From assembly GCA_944386475.1 (NCBI GenBank), contig CALXBH010000036.1, positions 1 to 35,574 of the forward strand: a stretch of 35,574 nt of DNA, given 5' to 3'. A model generated the notes under the pieces. That model was not told where the DNA came from. It did no database searches and saw only the letters and a program-made list of their open reading frames with translations. The position numbers and the translations under genes are program-made. This DNA is from an uncultured Clostridia bacterium. GTDB taxonomy: Bacteria > Bacillota > Clostridia > Oscillospirales > Ruminococcaceae. Positions 11,142-18,952 of this stretch are shown here, one piece after another (the stretch's first letter is position 1; every line of letters begins with the position of its first letter).

Positions 11142-12155
11142 TTACAGCAGCTCAATGCCGTGCTTTTCACAGGCGCGCAGCATATCTTCCGGCCAGACGG
11201 AAGCCTGCACCTCGCCGATGTGGGCTTTTTGCAAAAGCAGCATGCAGATGCGGGACTGGCCGATGCCGCCCCCCATGGTCAAAGGAAGCTCCCCGGCCAA
11301 AAGGGCCTTGTGGAAGGGGCGTTCCCGCCGGTTGTCGCAGCCGGCCAGGGTGAGCTGGCGGTCCAGGGACTTTTCGTCCACCCGGATGCCCATGGAGGAC
11401 ACTTCAAACGCCTGCTCCAAAACCGGGTTCCACACAAGCAGGTCGCCGTTTAAGCTCCAGTCGTCGTAGTCGGGGGCCCGGCCGTCGTGGGGCTTTCCGT
11501 TGGACAAAGCGCCGCCGATCTGCATGAGGAACACGGTGCCGTATTCCCGGCAGACCTCATCCTCCCGCTGCTTGGGGGAAAGGGATGGGTAGCGGTCCAA
11601 AAGCTCCTGGGTGGTTAAAAAGGTGACTTCAGGCTTTAAAAAGCAGTCGATCTGGGGGAATTTTCCGCACAGGGCGGTTTGGGTGTCCACTAACACGGAC
11701 AGAATCGCTTTCACCGTCTCTTTAAGGGTGTCCAGGTTGCGGGTCTCGGGGGTGATGATCTTTTCCCAGTCCCACTGGTCCACATACACCGAGTGGAGGT
11801 TGTCAAGCTCCTCATCCCGGCGGATGGCGTTCATATCGGTGTAAAGGCCGGCGCCGGCGGAAAAGCCGTAGCGCTTTAAAGCCTGCCGCTTCCATTTGGC
11901 CAGCGAGTGAACGATCTGCACGTCGGCCCCGATGTCGTAAATATCAAACTGCACCGGCCGCTCGGTGCCGTTTAAATCGTCGTTGAGCCCGGATTCCGGC
12001 CGGACGAACAGGGGGGCGGATACCCGGGTCAGGTTCAGCCGGCGGCTTAACTCCTTTTCAAAGGTGTCTTTCACCGTTTTAATGGCGATTTCGGTCTGCA
12101 TAATATCCAGCTTGGGAGTATAGTCCTTAGGAATCTTCAGTTTTTTAAGGCTCAT
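11142..12155 (-). CDS. asnA: Aspartate--ammonia ligase
   Basis: A 337-residue class II aminoacyl-tRNA-synthetase-like enzyme that makes asparagine from aspartate, ammonia and ATP. Motifs visible are RVSAPLFV, LNGTERPVQFDI, HSLAKWKR, the GLYTDMNAIRRDEE loop, DQWDWEK, the catalytic WDW/EKxI region and C-terminal GGGIGQSRICMLLL (motif 3, binding ATP). Length fits AsnA (about 330). I chose the ATG at 12155 (GAAAGGGG upstream); six residues of possible extension lack conservation. It heads the asnA-glnN unit, which would assimilate ammonia directly, suggesting growth on ammonia as main nitrogen source. Confidence 0.97.
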   Translation of the reverse strand: MSLKKLKIPKDYTPKLDIMQTEIAIKTVKDTFEKELSRRLNLTRVSAPLFVRPESGLNDDLNGTERPVQFDIYDIGADVQIVHSLAKWKRQALKRYGFSAGAGLYTDMNAIRRDEELDNLHSVYVDQWDWEKIITPETRNLDTLKETVKAILSVLVDTQTALCGKFPQIDCFLKPEVTFLTTQELLDRYPSLSPKQREDEVCREYGTVFLMQIGGALSNGKPHDGRAPDYDDWSLNGDLLVWNPVLEQAFEVSSMGIRVDEKSLDRQLTLAGCDNRRERPFHKALLAGELPLTMGGGIGQSRICMLLLQKAHIGEVQASVWPEDMLRACEKHGIELL

Positions 12156-12188
12156 GCGCCTGACCCCTTTCAAAAATCAATTATATCT

Positions 12189-12217
12189 ATCATAGCATTT
12201 TTTACCGTGTTTTTCAA
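12189..12217 (-). promoter_or_regulatory. Promoter of asnA-glnN
   Basis: On the minus strand TTGAAA (12212-12217), exactly 17 bases, then TATGAT (12189-12194) with extended -10 TGC, about 30 bases before the asnA start. Confidence 0.75.
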
Positions 12218-12259
12218 TACAGAATCCTGCCGGGAACGAACTGAAAAAACAGGGGATTT

Positions 12260-12976
12260 TTATTCCTGCCATAAACCGCTTTGGCAGATGGCCTGGGCGA
12301 TCTGATAATCACCGTCGGTGGTGATCTTTAAATTGTATACATCCCCCTGGATGATGCGCACCGGTTTTCCTGCCAGTACAAAGATCTTGCAGGCGTCGGT
12401 AAGTTCTGCTTTCTGCTGGGGGGAAAGGGCTTTGTAAAGCTCCCAAAGCTGCCAGAGGGGGAAGCTCTGAGGGGTCTGGCTTTGAAAAAGCTCCCGCCGC
12501 GGAGGGATAGAAGAGACCGTCTCGCCGTCCTGGGAGGATAAAATGGTGTCTACGGCGGGGATCGCCGTATCGCAGGCGACCTGCTGTAAAACGGCGTCGA
12601 TGTTTTGGTCGATAAGCCGCTGGCTTACAAAGGGGCGCACGGCGTCATGAGTGATGATGACGTCCTCCTCCCGCTCGCCGAAGGTATTCTTAATATCCCG
12701 GATGACGTTCATTAACGTTTCGTTCCGGTCGCTTCCTCCTGCCACTATCCGCAGCCGGGGATCCGAAACGCCGTATTGGGTAAGCAGTGACTGGAAGTAG
12801 TTAAGCCACTCGCCGTTGACGGCGATATACACAGCATCAAACCGCTTGTTTCTTAAAAACTGCGTCAGAGTGCACAGGATAATCGGCTTGTCCCCCAGCA
12901 AAAGAAATTGTTTGGGCAAAGGCGCCGATTTCATTCTGGAGCCGGTGCCGCCCGCTAAAACCGCACCAAAAATCAT
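12260..12976 (-). CDS. tarI: D-ribitol-5-phosphate cytidylyltransferase (TarI-like)
   Basis: A 238-residue nucleotidyltransferase that makes CDP-ribitol for teichoic-acid or related cell-surface polymers. The N-terminal AVLAGGTGSRM and LPKQFL.LGDKPI form the CTP-binding site. ITHDAVRPF and the late TDACKIF...NLKITT favour TarI over its paralogue IspD (methylerythritol phosphate cytidylyltransferase), which has DAVRP followed by different C-terminal motifs. The start is the ATG at 12976 with GGGG about 8 bases before; 20 extra residues in the open frame are unlike the family. No reductase (TarJ) or polymerase is adjacent, so the partner genes lie elsewhere, and IspD activity is not wholly excluded. 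Confidence 0.85.
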   Translation of the reverse strand: MIFGAVLAGGTGSRMKSAPLPKQFLLLGDKPIILCTLTQFLRNKRFDAVYIAVNGEWLNYFQSLLTQYGVSDPRLRIVAGGSDRNETLMNVIRDIKNTFGEREEDVIITHDAVRPFVSQRLIDQNIDAVLQQVACDTAIPAVDTILSSQDGETVSSIPPRRELFQSQTPQSFPLWQLWELYKALSPQQKAELTDACKIFVLAGKPVRIIQGDVYNLKITTDGDYQIAQAICQSGLWQE

Positions 12977-13038
12977 GGGAATTCCCCTTTCCTTGCTTTG
13001 CTTGTCTACCGGCTGTCCCGGTGGATTTTCCAGCATTC

Positions 13039-13068
13039 ATCATACCATATTCGCTGCTCTTTGTTCAA
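13039..13068 (-). promoter_or_regulatory. Promoter of tarI
   Basis: On the minus strand TTGAAC (13063-13068), 18 bases, then TATGAT (13039-13044) with extended -10 TGG. Confidence 0.6.
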
Positions 13069-13364
13069 TTTTATTTTTCATCTTTTGGCAGGTTGTCACA
13101 ATCCGGTGTTTATACAGGGTTACATAATGTGTATTTCTCACTCGTGAAAACGGCCGGTCAAAATTGTGACAGAAAGGCATAGTTTTGCATGTTTATTATT
13201 TTAAAACGGAATATAATGAAAAAACATAGTAAAAAAGCGATTATTATTTATAACATTGCATTTATGCTCTCTATAGAAGACAAAGGTTAGCCCTTTTTGA
13301 CAGGGACTATATTCTCGTTGTAAAAGCGCGCTTTTTACATTAAAATTTTATTGGGGGCATAATT
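13069..13364. other. AT-rich divergent intergenic region
   Basis: Between tarI and the XRE gene. It holds a TTGACA-like -35 (about 13296) and several AT-rich -10 candidates for the XRE gene, none decisive, and an imperfect palindrome described separately. No open frame with a ribosome site was seen. Confidence 0.5.
13319..13339. promoter_or_regulatory. Candidate operator palindrome upstream of the XRE gene
   Basis: TGTAAAAGCGCG / CGCTTTTTACA is an imperfect inverted repeat (one extra T), centred about 35 bases before the XRE start and inside the likely promoter/leader. Small XRE proteins often bind such sites to control their own gene; here that is inference. Confidence 0.4.
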
Positions 13365-13580
13365 ATGGAGCTGAGAAAAATTGTGGGCGAAAACGTCCTT
13401 CAGTGGCGAACTGAAAACAATGTAACACAAAAAGAATTGGCTGAAAAGGCCGGAATTGATGTGACTTACCTGCGCAGAATCGAGCATGGCAAGGCAAATT
13501 TAACGGCAAATGTCATCGACCTGCTGAAAGATACCATGCAGGTTCCGATGGAGCAGCTTACCCAGCGAAAAAAGCGGTAA
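13365..13580 (+). CDS. Small XRE-family HTH regulator
   Basis: A 71-residue protein that is little more than one Cro/C1-type helix-turn-helix: residues 10-65 contain VTQKELAEKAGIDVTYLRRIE with the usual Q-x3-A and Ser/Tyr-x-IE pattern. It would act as a DNA-binding dimer. A GGGGG lies 7 bases before the ATG. It is followed 40 bases later by a small DUF6514-like gene on the same strand. The family is too broad to predict targets; the palindrome in its own upstream region suggests self-regulation. Confidence 0.88.
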   Translation: MELRKIVGENVLQWRTENNVTQKELAEKAGIDVTYLRRIEHGKANLTANVIDLLKDTMQVPMEQLTQRKKR

Positions 13581-13620
13581 GAGCTCTGGATATTTTGTGG
13601 ATGGGGTGTGAAAACAGCCG

Positions 13621-13827
13621 ATGTACAGCATGACAGAAACAGAAGCAGAAACGGAAGATCAAACGGCAAAAACCTACGGCGTAACGTGGGAGGGCGGATC
13701 GATTCCCGATCTTTCTCTGGATAGGGGAAAAGTACTTGGATTTATCGCCCGGTTAAACGAAGGGGAGTTATCTCTCCTTCATATCCGCGATGCGGCGGAG
13801 GATTTTGTAAACGGGGATGGGGGATAG
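13621..13827 (+). CDS. DUF6514-like small protein
   Basis: A 68-residue acidic protein. After a Glu/Thr-rich N-terminus it has TYGVTW (about 18-23), a central DLSLDRGKVLGFIARLNEGELS and the ending LLHIRDAAEDFVNG. That pattern (YG..., D...V..L/F..., L..IHxRDxxEDF) matches from memory DUF6514 proteins, widespread in Clostridia and of unknown function. The ribosome site is weak (GGGGTG), and an ATG at 13630 is an alternative start. It follows the XRE gene and may be translated from the same transcript. Confidence 0.6.
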   Translation: MYSMTETEAETEDQTAKTYGVTWEGGSIPDLSLDRGKVLGFIARLNEGELSLLHIRDAAEDFVNGDGG

Positions 13828-13880
13828 GATATTCCATAAAAAGAGCAATGCCAATACTGGCTTTAAAGATAAAAAGGAAA

Positions 13881-13916
13881 AAGGCCGCTGCAAAAGGAAG
13901 GTTTTGCAGCGGCCTT
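13881..13916. terminator. Hairpin, repeat type B
   Basis: A 15-bp perfect stem (AAGGCCGCTGCAAAA with its complement) and a 6-base loop. Poly-T is lacking on the plus strand, so it likely works with the next hairpin. GCAAAAN near the loop is shared with hairpins at 26712, 30902 and 33289. Confidence 0.6.
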
Positions 13917-13920
13917 CATA

Positions 13921-13965
13921 AAAAACACTTGCCGTCCGTGCTAAATGGGCGGCAAGTGTTTTTTT
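13921..13965. terminator. Terminator hairpin, repeat type A
   Basis: A 17-bp stem with one G-T pair (13921-13937 with 13947-13963), loop GTGCTAAAT, A-run before and T-run after. It ends both the DUF6514-like gene and the convergent spoIVA. Nearly the same sequence occurs at 7961 and 30581. Confidence 0.8.
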
Positions 13966-14056
13966 GCCCGAATGAGTCTGTTAATTTACAGTTTGTGTGA
14001 ACACGAAATTGGCGGAGCGATGGCAGAAGAGGGGGAGCCCCCTTTTTCAGGTACCG

Positions 14057-15535
14057 TTACAGGATGATGCAAATGAGCCCGCTGCATCCTTCGTTGATAA
14101 TGCGCTCGATGGTCTCCTGCAATTTTAACCGGGCGTCCGAGGGCATACGGTATAGCTTGTTATGAAGCCCTTCGTTGACCAGCTCGTGCAGGGACTTCCC
14201 GAAGATATTGGACTCCCAGATTTTCTGGGGGTTTTCCTCAAACTCCTTGAGCAGGTACATCACAAGCTCTTCCGACTGCTTTTCGCTTCCCACAATGGGG
14301 CTTACCTCGGTGGTGATGTCCGCTTTCATCATATGGATGGAAGGGGCGCTGGCTTTCAGCCGCACACCGTATTTTCCGCCCTGTTTGACGATTTCAGGCT
14401 CTTCCAGCGAGAGCTCCTCCATGGTAGGCATCACAATGCCGTAGCCAGTGGCGTTTACCTCTTCCAAAGCACAGCGGACCTTTTCGTACTCGCTTTTGAT
14501 GCGGGCAAGCTCGACCATGCAGGGCATCAGATCTCCTTCGTTTTTGATCTCGATGCCGGTGGCCTCGCCCAAAATCCGATAAAACAGGTCGTCGTTTAGG
14601 GTGACGCAGAGCCTGGCGCACCCGCAGCCCAGGTCGATGCTGTCCACCGCGCTGCTTAAAACGTATTCGCAGTCTTTGATTTTTTCCGCCGCCTGGCGGA
14701 TATCCTGGATGTGATTGATATCCTTAGCCGCGTCTTTGATGGCGTCAAAGACGGACTTTTTCAGCCAGTGTTCCTTATCAAGGGAAGTGATCCAGCGGGG
14801 GCAGTCGATGGAGATTTCCTTAACGGGGAATTCAAACAAAATCTGGGTCAGGATATCCTTGATGTCCTGTTCGGTTAAGTCTAAGCAGCTCACCGGCAGG
14901 CAGGGGACGCCGTACTTTTCGGTCATCTGCATAGCCAGGGTTTTCGCGGCTTCGGAATCCGGGTACAGGCAGTTTAACAGGACGATAAAGGGTTTGTCGA
15001 TCTCTTTAAGCTCACTGATAACCCGCTCTTCCGCTTCTTCGTATTCTTCCCGGGGGATGTCGCTGATGCTTCCGTCGGTGGTGATGACAAGACCGATGGT
15101 GGAATGCTCGTTGATGACCTTCTGGGTGCCCATTTCGGCAGCCATATTAAAGGGAATCTCGCTGTCAAACCAAGGGGTCATCACCATGCGGGGCATTTCG
15201 TTTTCAATATACCCCAAAGAGCTGGGGACAATGTAGCCCACGCAGTCGATCATCCGAACATTTAGGGTGGCGTTTTTCTCTAAGGTTACCGTGACCGCCT
15301 CTTCGGGGATAAACTTCGGCTCGGTGGTCATGATGGTACGTCCGGCCGCCGATTGGGGGAGTTCGTCGGTGGCCCGTTCTTTGCGGAACTCGCTGTCGAT
15401 GTTGGGGATCACCAGCGTCTCCATGAACTTTTTGATAAAGGTGGACTTGCCCGTCCGCACAGGGCCGACCACGCCGATATAGATATCGCCGTCGGTGCGG
15501 CGGGCGATGTCCTGATAAATATTCCGGCTCTCCAT
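14057..15535 (-). CDS. spoIVA: Stage IV sporulation protein A
   Basis: A 492-residue ATPase that polymerises on the outer forespore membrane to form the basement layer of the spore coat. The TRAFAC-like ATPase domain has the Walker A GPVRTGKST (24-32), SAAGRTIMTTEPKF, and DCVGY for Walker B. The middle and C-terminal domains end in the conserved GLICIIL, the region needed for membrane and SpoVM interaction. Length equals the B. subtilis protein. A strong AGGAGG precedes the ATG. It lies 35 bases downstream of sipL, its direct binding partner in Clostridia, and is probably co-transcribed with it. Confidence 0.98.
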   Translation of the reverse strand: MESRNIYQDIARRTDGDIYIGVVGPVRTGKSTFIKKFMETLVIPNIDSEFRKERATDELPQSAAGRTIMTTEPKFIPEEAVTVTLEKNATLNVRMIDCVGYIVPSSLGYIENEMPRMVMTPWFDSEIPFNMAAEMGTQKVINEHSTIGLVITTDGSISDIPREEYEEAEERVISELKEIDKPFIVLLNCLYPDSEAAKTLAMQMTEKYGVPCLPVSCLDLTEQDIKDILTQILFEFPVKEISIDCPRWITSLDKEHWLKKSVFDAIKDAAKDINHIQDIRQAAEKIKDCEYVLSSAVDSIDLGCGCARLCVTLNDDLFYRILGEATGIEIKNEGDLMPCMVELARIKSEYEKVRCALEEVNATGYGIVMPTMEELSLEEPEIVKQGGKYGVRLKASAPSIHMMKADITTEVSPIVGSEKQSEELVMYLLKEFEENPQKIWESNIFGKSLHELVNEGLHNKLYRMPSDARLKLQETIERIINEGCSGLICIIL

Positions 15536-15570
15536 AAACTTATTTCCTCCTACCTTTCCTTAATTTGCGG

Positions 15571-17112
15571 TCAGTCTACAAGGGGGATCAAAATCATGCC
15601 CCGTTGTTTTACTTCGTCACAGTCAAGCCCGTTTTCCTCCAAAATGGCGCCTGGGCTTGTGTTGTAACGCTTGGCGATGTCCCAGACAAGCTCGCCTTTG
15701 TCGGCGAAATACAGGGTCAGGGCAGGCAGGTCGGTTCTGGGCTTGGGATTTTCTTCGTCCAGCAGAATACCGGTGGTCATGCGGGTGCTGCCGGATTCGT
15801 AAAAACAGCCGAATAGTTTGAGCTCCGCCCGCACCTCCACGCTGTTTGCCCCAATGAGGCTGTAGGCGCAGGAGAGGATCTGGGCGAAAACATCCGCCGA
15901 GATCTTCTGCGGGGCGTCTTTGAGCTCTATTCTATGCTCAAAAGGGATTTCTTTCTGTATGAGTACCGGTGTATTTTCTCCGTTAAGGGCCAAAAGGTTC
16001 GCGCAGACCGTGCCGGTGATGACCGCTTCTGTCCCCTCCATGTGAAAGCTGGTAGAGGGCACCTCGCACCAAAGATCCAAAATCCCGCCGGAATCCTCCG
16101 GCAGCTCCAGCGTATCTTTGGCCATATGCTGTGCCTCAAAGGGCGACAGGAATTTTTCGCTTTGCATATCCCGGCACTGGACTTCGGTTTCGTATTGGGT
16201 GGAATACAGATCGGCAATGATCGGAATTTCTTTGTTTTTATAGGCTTCGCAGCAAACGGTCATGGTAAACTCCACGTGGAAGGTCTTGCCGTCGGATTCT
16301 TGGCCGCCGCCGCTTTGGATCTCCATGTCCGCTGCGTCCATCTGGATATGGCAGAGGTATTCCTCGTCCACCCCTTCCAGATCCATGATCTGGCTGACCG
16401 GCAGGGTGTGCTCCATGACCTCGGGCTTTGCGTTTTCCCCGTCCGGCCGGTAGAGGATATGCAGCCGCAGTTCCCCTTTGACGATCACCTTGTTGGCGAT
16501 GATCTTGTAATCGGTGACCATGGCGGAGCAGCAGGCGTTCAATACCTCCAAAATCGGCGGCTTGCCGTAGCTAAGCTCCAGCTCCTCCTCAACGGTGAAC
16601 TGCTTCCAGCCGGATTTCACCGGGCAGCCGGCGTTTACCATCTGCTTTTTCATCTGGATGCCGCTGCCCTGGGCGTCGCAGATGACCTCTTCACAGCGCT
16701 GGGTCATGATGATAAGCTGCAGGGTAACGGCCCCGCGGATGTCCAGCCGCTTGGGGTTGACCACCCGGCAGTTGACATAATCGGTGCGGGCCTTCACCCG
16801 GATCACCGGGTCGGAAAGCTCGCATTTTAGCTCCACGGTTTTGGAAAAAGGCATCTTTTGTTCAAAGGCATGCAGCTCATTATTTTCCTCGCTGATATAA
16901 AGGACTCTTATGTGGGCTGTGCCCTCCAGAAATACTTTGTCCCCCGACGCCCGGCAGGAACTCACTTTTGGGGTCATCCGGCAGGAAAGTACCTGGAAGA
17001 TCGAGGGGCAATAATCGGGGAGGATGGCGTCCAGCTCCACGCTTTGCTCCAGGGGGCTGTCGTAAACTGTTTCATTTATGCAAACATTGTCCCGTGTCAC
17101 ATTCAGCTCCAT
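15571..17112 (-). CDS. sipL: SpoIVA-interacting spore coat protein, DUF3794 repeats and LysM
   Basis: A 513-residue protein with the SipL plan. Several DUF3794 (SPOCS) domains occupy residues 1-450: about 35-135, 175-280 and 330-430, each with a VKGxLxLHILY-like strand. A C-terminal LysM (about 463-512: LYFADKGELVWDIAKRYNTS...ENGL...GMILIPL) follows. In Clostridioides difficile SipL binds SpoIVA through its LysM and is needed to encase the forespore in coat. Start supported by GAAGGAGCGG 8 bases upstream. Adjacent to spoIVA with a 34-base gap; a sigma-E-like promoter precedes it. Confidence 0.92.
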   Translation of the reverse strand: MELNVTRDNVCINETVYDSPLEQSVELDAILPDYCPSIFQVLSCRMTPKVSSCRASGDKVFLEGTAHIRVLYISEENNELHAFEQKMPFSKTVELKCELSDPVIRVKARTDYVNCRVVNPKRLDIRGAVTLQLIIMTQRCEEVICDAQGSGIQMKKQMVNAGCPVKSGWKQFTVEEELELSYGKPPILEVLNACCSAMVTDYKIIANKVIVKGELRLHILYRPDGENAKPEVMEHTLPVSQIMDLEGVDEEYLCHIQMDAADMEIQSGGGQESDGKTFHVEFTMTVCCEAYKNKEIPIIADLYSTQYETEVQCRDMQSEKFLSPFEAQHMAKDTLELPEDSGGILDLWCEVPSTSFHMEGTEAVITGTVCANLLALNGENTPVLIQKEIPFEHRIELKDAPQKISADVFAQILSCAYSLIGANSVEVRAELKLFGCFYESGSTRMTTGILLDEENPKPRTDLPALTLYFADKGELVWDIAKRYNTSPGAILEENGLDCDEVKQRGMILIPLVD

Positions 17113-17147
17113 TGTGCTACCGCTCCTTCTATGGTTTTCTTACCCCA

Positions 17148-17176
17148 TCTATATGTGTAAGCTGTCCGCGATATGC
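17148..17176 (-). promoter_or_regulatory. Candidate sigma-E promoter of sipL-spoIVA
   Basis: On the minus strand GCATATC (17170-17176), 14 bases, then CATATAGA (17148-17155), close to the mother-cell sigma-E consensus (GNCATATT, 13-15 bases, CATACAMT). It is 36 bases upstream of the sipL start. Sigma-E control of these genes is known in other spore formers; the site is my reading. Confidence 0.45.
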
Positions 17177-17320
17177 GTTGAGAAATAAAAACTTTCGCGT
17201 TCTCTCTTGCTCTTGGTGGCCGGGAGAGAGACGCGCTTGGCTGTCCGTTTACGGCATCTGCTCATTTTCACAGAAAATCCGATGATTTTTTTGTTCTTTT
17301 GACAAAAAAGAAAAATAATG

Positions 17321-17349
17321 TTTCCATTCTTTTAATTTTTTGCTATAAT
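17321..17349 (+). promoter_or_regulatory. Promoter of the arylacetate operon
   Basis: TTTCCA (17321-17326), 17 bases, then consensus TATAAT (17344-17349) with extended -10 TGC, 71 bases before the symporter start. It is the only good promoter seen for the eight-gene run that follows. Confidence 0.6.
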
Positions 17350-17420
17350 CAGTACTTGTCGGATTCCGCTTTATTTACGGAAAGCTTTAAACCGATAAAA
17401 TCGAAAAAAGGATGTTTAAC

Positions 17421-18887
17421 ATGGCAATATGGATTATTCTGGCGATCTATGTGATCCTGATGGCGGCCGTGGCGATTGTGACCGCCAAAAAGGCGGACTC
17501 GCTGACCAACTTTGTGGTGGGCGGCCGCAGCGCCGGCCCCTGGATGTCGGCGTTTGCTTATGGGACGACGTATTTTTCCGCCGTGCTGTTTATCGGCTAC
17601 GCGGGGAATTCCGGCTGGAACTACGGCTTGTGGGCGGTGCTCATTGGGGTGGGGAACGCCCTTTTGGGCGCTTATCTCGCCTGGAAGCTGTTAGCCGGTC
17701 GCACCCGGGAGGTCACCCGGCGGTTAAAAATCAAGACCATGCCCCAGATGTTTGAAAAGCGCTACCAGAGCAAGAGCATGAAGGTGTTCGCCGCGGTGGT
17801 GATCTTTATTTTCATGACCCCCTATTCCGCGTCGGTGTACAGCGGCCTAAGCTATCTGTGCGAGTCGGTGCTGGGGATCAATTACCAGGTGGCGATGCTG
17901 TTTATCGCGGTGATTTCGGCGGGATATCTGGTGCTGGGCGGCTATGTGGCGTCGCTTCTGGCGGACTTTATCCAGGGGATCATCATGATCGGCGGCGTGG
18001 CGGCGATGATCTTTTTTGTCATGCGCACCGACCAGGTGGGCGGGGTGGACGGCCTTGCCCGACTGGTGGACAAGATGGGGGAGCAGGGGATGCTCTCGCC
18101 CACGCCCTCGATGGTAGTAGGGCTCATCAGCCTGATTTTGCTCACCAGCGTGGGTACCTGGGGAATGCCTCAGATGATTCACAAATTTTACGGCGTGGCG
18201 GACAAAAAAGGAATTAAAAGAGGGACTATCATTTCCACAGTGTTTTGTGCTATAATATCTTGTGGCGCATATTTTGTCGGTTCTTTGTCCCGTTTGTTTT
18301 ACTCCTCCGTGCCCACGGTGGACGGGCAGCAAAACTACGACCTGATTATCCCGGGGATTTTAGGCCACCTGCCCACCATTTTGCTGGGCGTGATTTTAGT
18401 GCTGGTGCTGTCGGCGTCGGTGTCCACCCTTTCGGGGATCACGCTGACCTCCTGCTCGGCGATTTCCATGGACCTGATCGCCGGGGCGATTAAGCCGAAC
18501 ATGGACAGAAAGCAGACCTTTACCCTCACCAGGGTGCTGTGCATTTTGTTTATCATCGCCTCCTATCTCATCGCGTCCATCAAATCCCCCATCTTAATGC
18601 TGATGTCCTTTTCCTGGGGAAGCATTGCCGGTGCGTTTTTGGCCCCCTATCTGCTGGGCCTTTACTGGAAGCGGCTGGGCAAAAAGGGCGCCTGGGCCGG
18701 TATGATCGGCGGCCTTTCGGTTTCGCTGATTCTGGCGGTGGCAAGCGGCTTTAACACCGCCAATGCCCCCCTGTTCGGGATCATCGCCATGGCGGCTTCC
18801 TTTGTGATCTGCATCGCGGTGACTTTGTGCACCAAGCGGGAGCCCGTCAACGAGGAGTTTTTCGCCCGCTCGGAAGAGGAAGCGTAA
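17421..18887 (+). CDS. Sodium:solute symporter (SSS family)
   Basis: A 488-residue polytopic membrane protein of the sodium:solute symporter family (PF00474). About 13 membrane helices can be traced. The family motif appears as FVVGGRSAGPWMSAFAYGTT (about 33-52), with a YFSAVLFIGYAG helix and later GSIAGAFLAPYLLGLYWKR. The ATG at 17421 is preferred over the one at 17412, which would overlap the AAAAAAGG ribosome site. Substrate is not readable from sequence. It stands 65 bases before a phenylacetate-CoA ligase gene, and phenylacetate permeases of the PaaL type belong to this family, so an aryl acid is a reasonable guess; proline, pantothenate or short acids are other family substrates. Confidence 0.9.
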   Translation: MAIWIILAIYVILMAAVAIVTAKKADSLTNFVVGGRSAGPWMSAFAYGTTYFSAVLFIGYAGNSGWNYGLWAVLIGVGNALLGAYLAWKLLAGRTREVTRRLKIKTMPQMFEKRYQSKSMKVFAAVVIFIFMTPYSASVYSGLSYLCESVLGINYQVAMLFIAVISAGYLVLGGYVASLLADFIQGIIMIGGVAAMIFFVMRTDQVGGVDGLARLVDKMGEQGMLSPTPSMVVGLISLILLTSVGTWGMPQMIHKFYGVADKKGIKRGTIISTVFCAIISCGAYFVGSLSRLFYSSVPTVDGQQNYDLIIPGILGHLPTILLGVILVLVLSASVSTLSGITLTSCSAISMDLIAGAIKPNMDRKQTFTLTRVLCILFIIASYLIASIKSPILMLMSFSWGSIAGAFLAPYLLGLYWKRLGKKGAWAGMIGGLSVSLILAVASGFNTANAPLFGIIAMAASFVICIAVTLCTKREPVNEEFFARSEEEA

Positions 18888-18952
18888 CATCCTGCGTTTT
18901 AGCGGCGGCCAGCCGCAGCAAAATACATATTATAAAAGAGGTGCCATCCGTT

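Noticed and set aside
12260-12976. IspD of the isoprenoid pathway
   Set aside because: TDACKIF and NLKITT near the C-terminus match TarI-type enzymes better; IspD activity remains a lesser possibility.
13365-13827. Toxin-antitoxin pair
   Set aside because: The second protein resembles DUF6514, not a known toxin, and the genes lack the overlap typical of such pairs.
18827-18952. Extended start of paaK copy 1
   Set aside because: It overlaps the symporter gene and is unlike PaaK N-termini; TTG at 18953 has a ribosome site.
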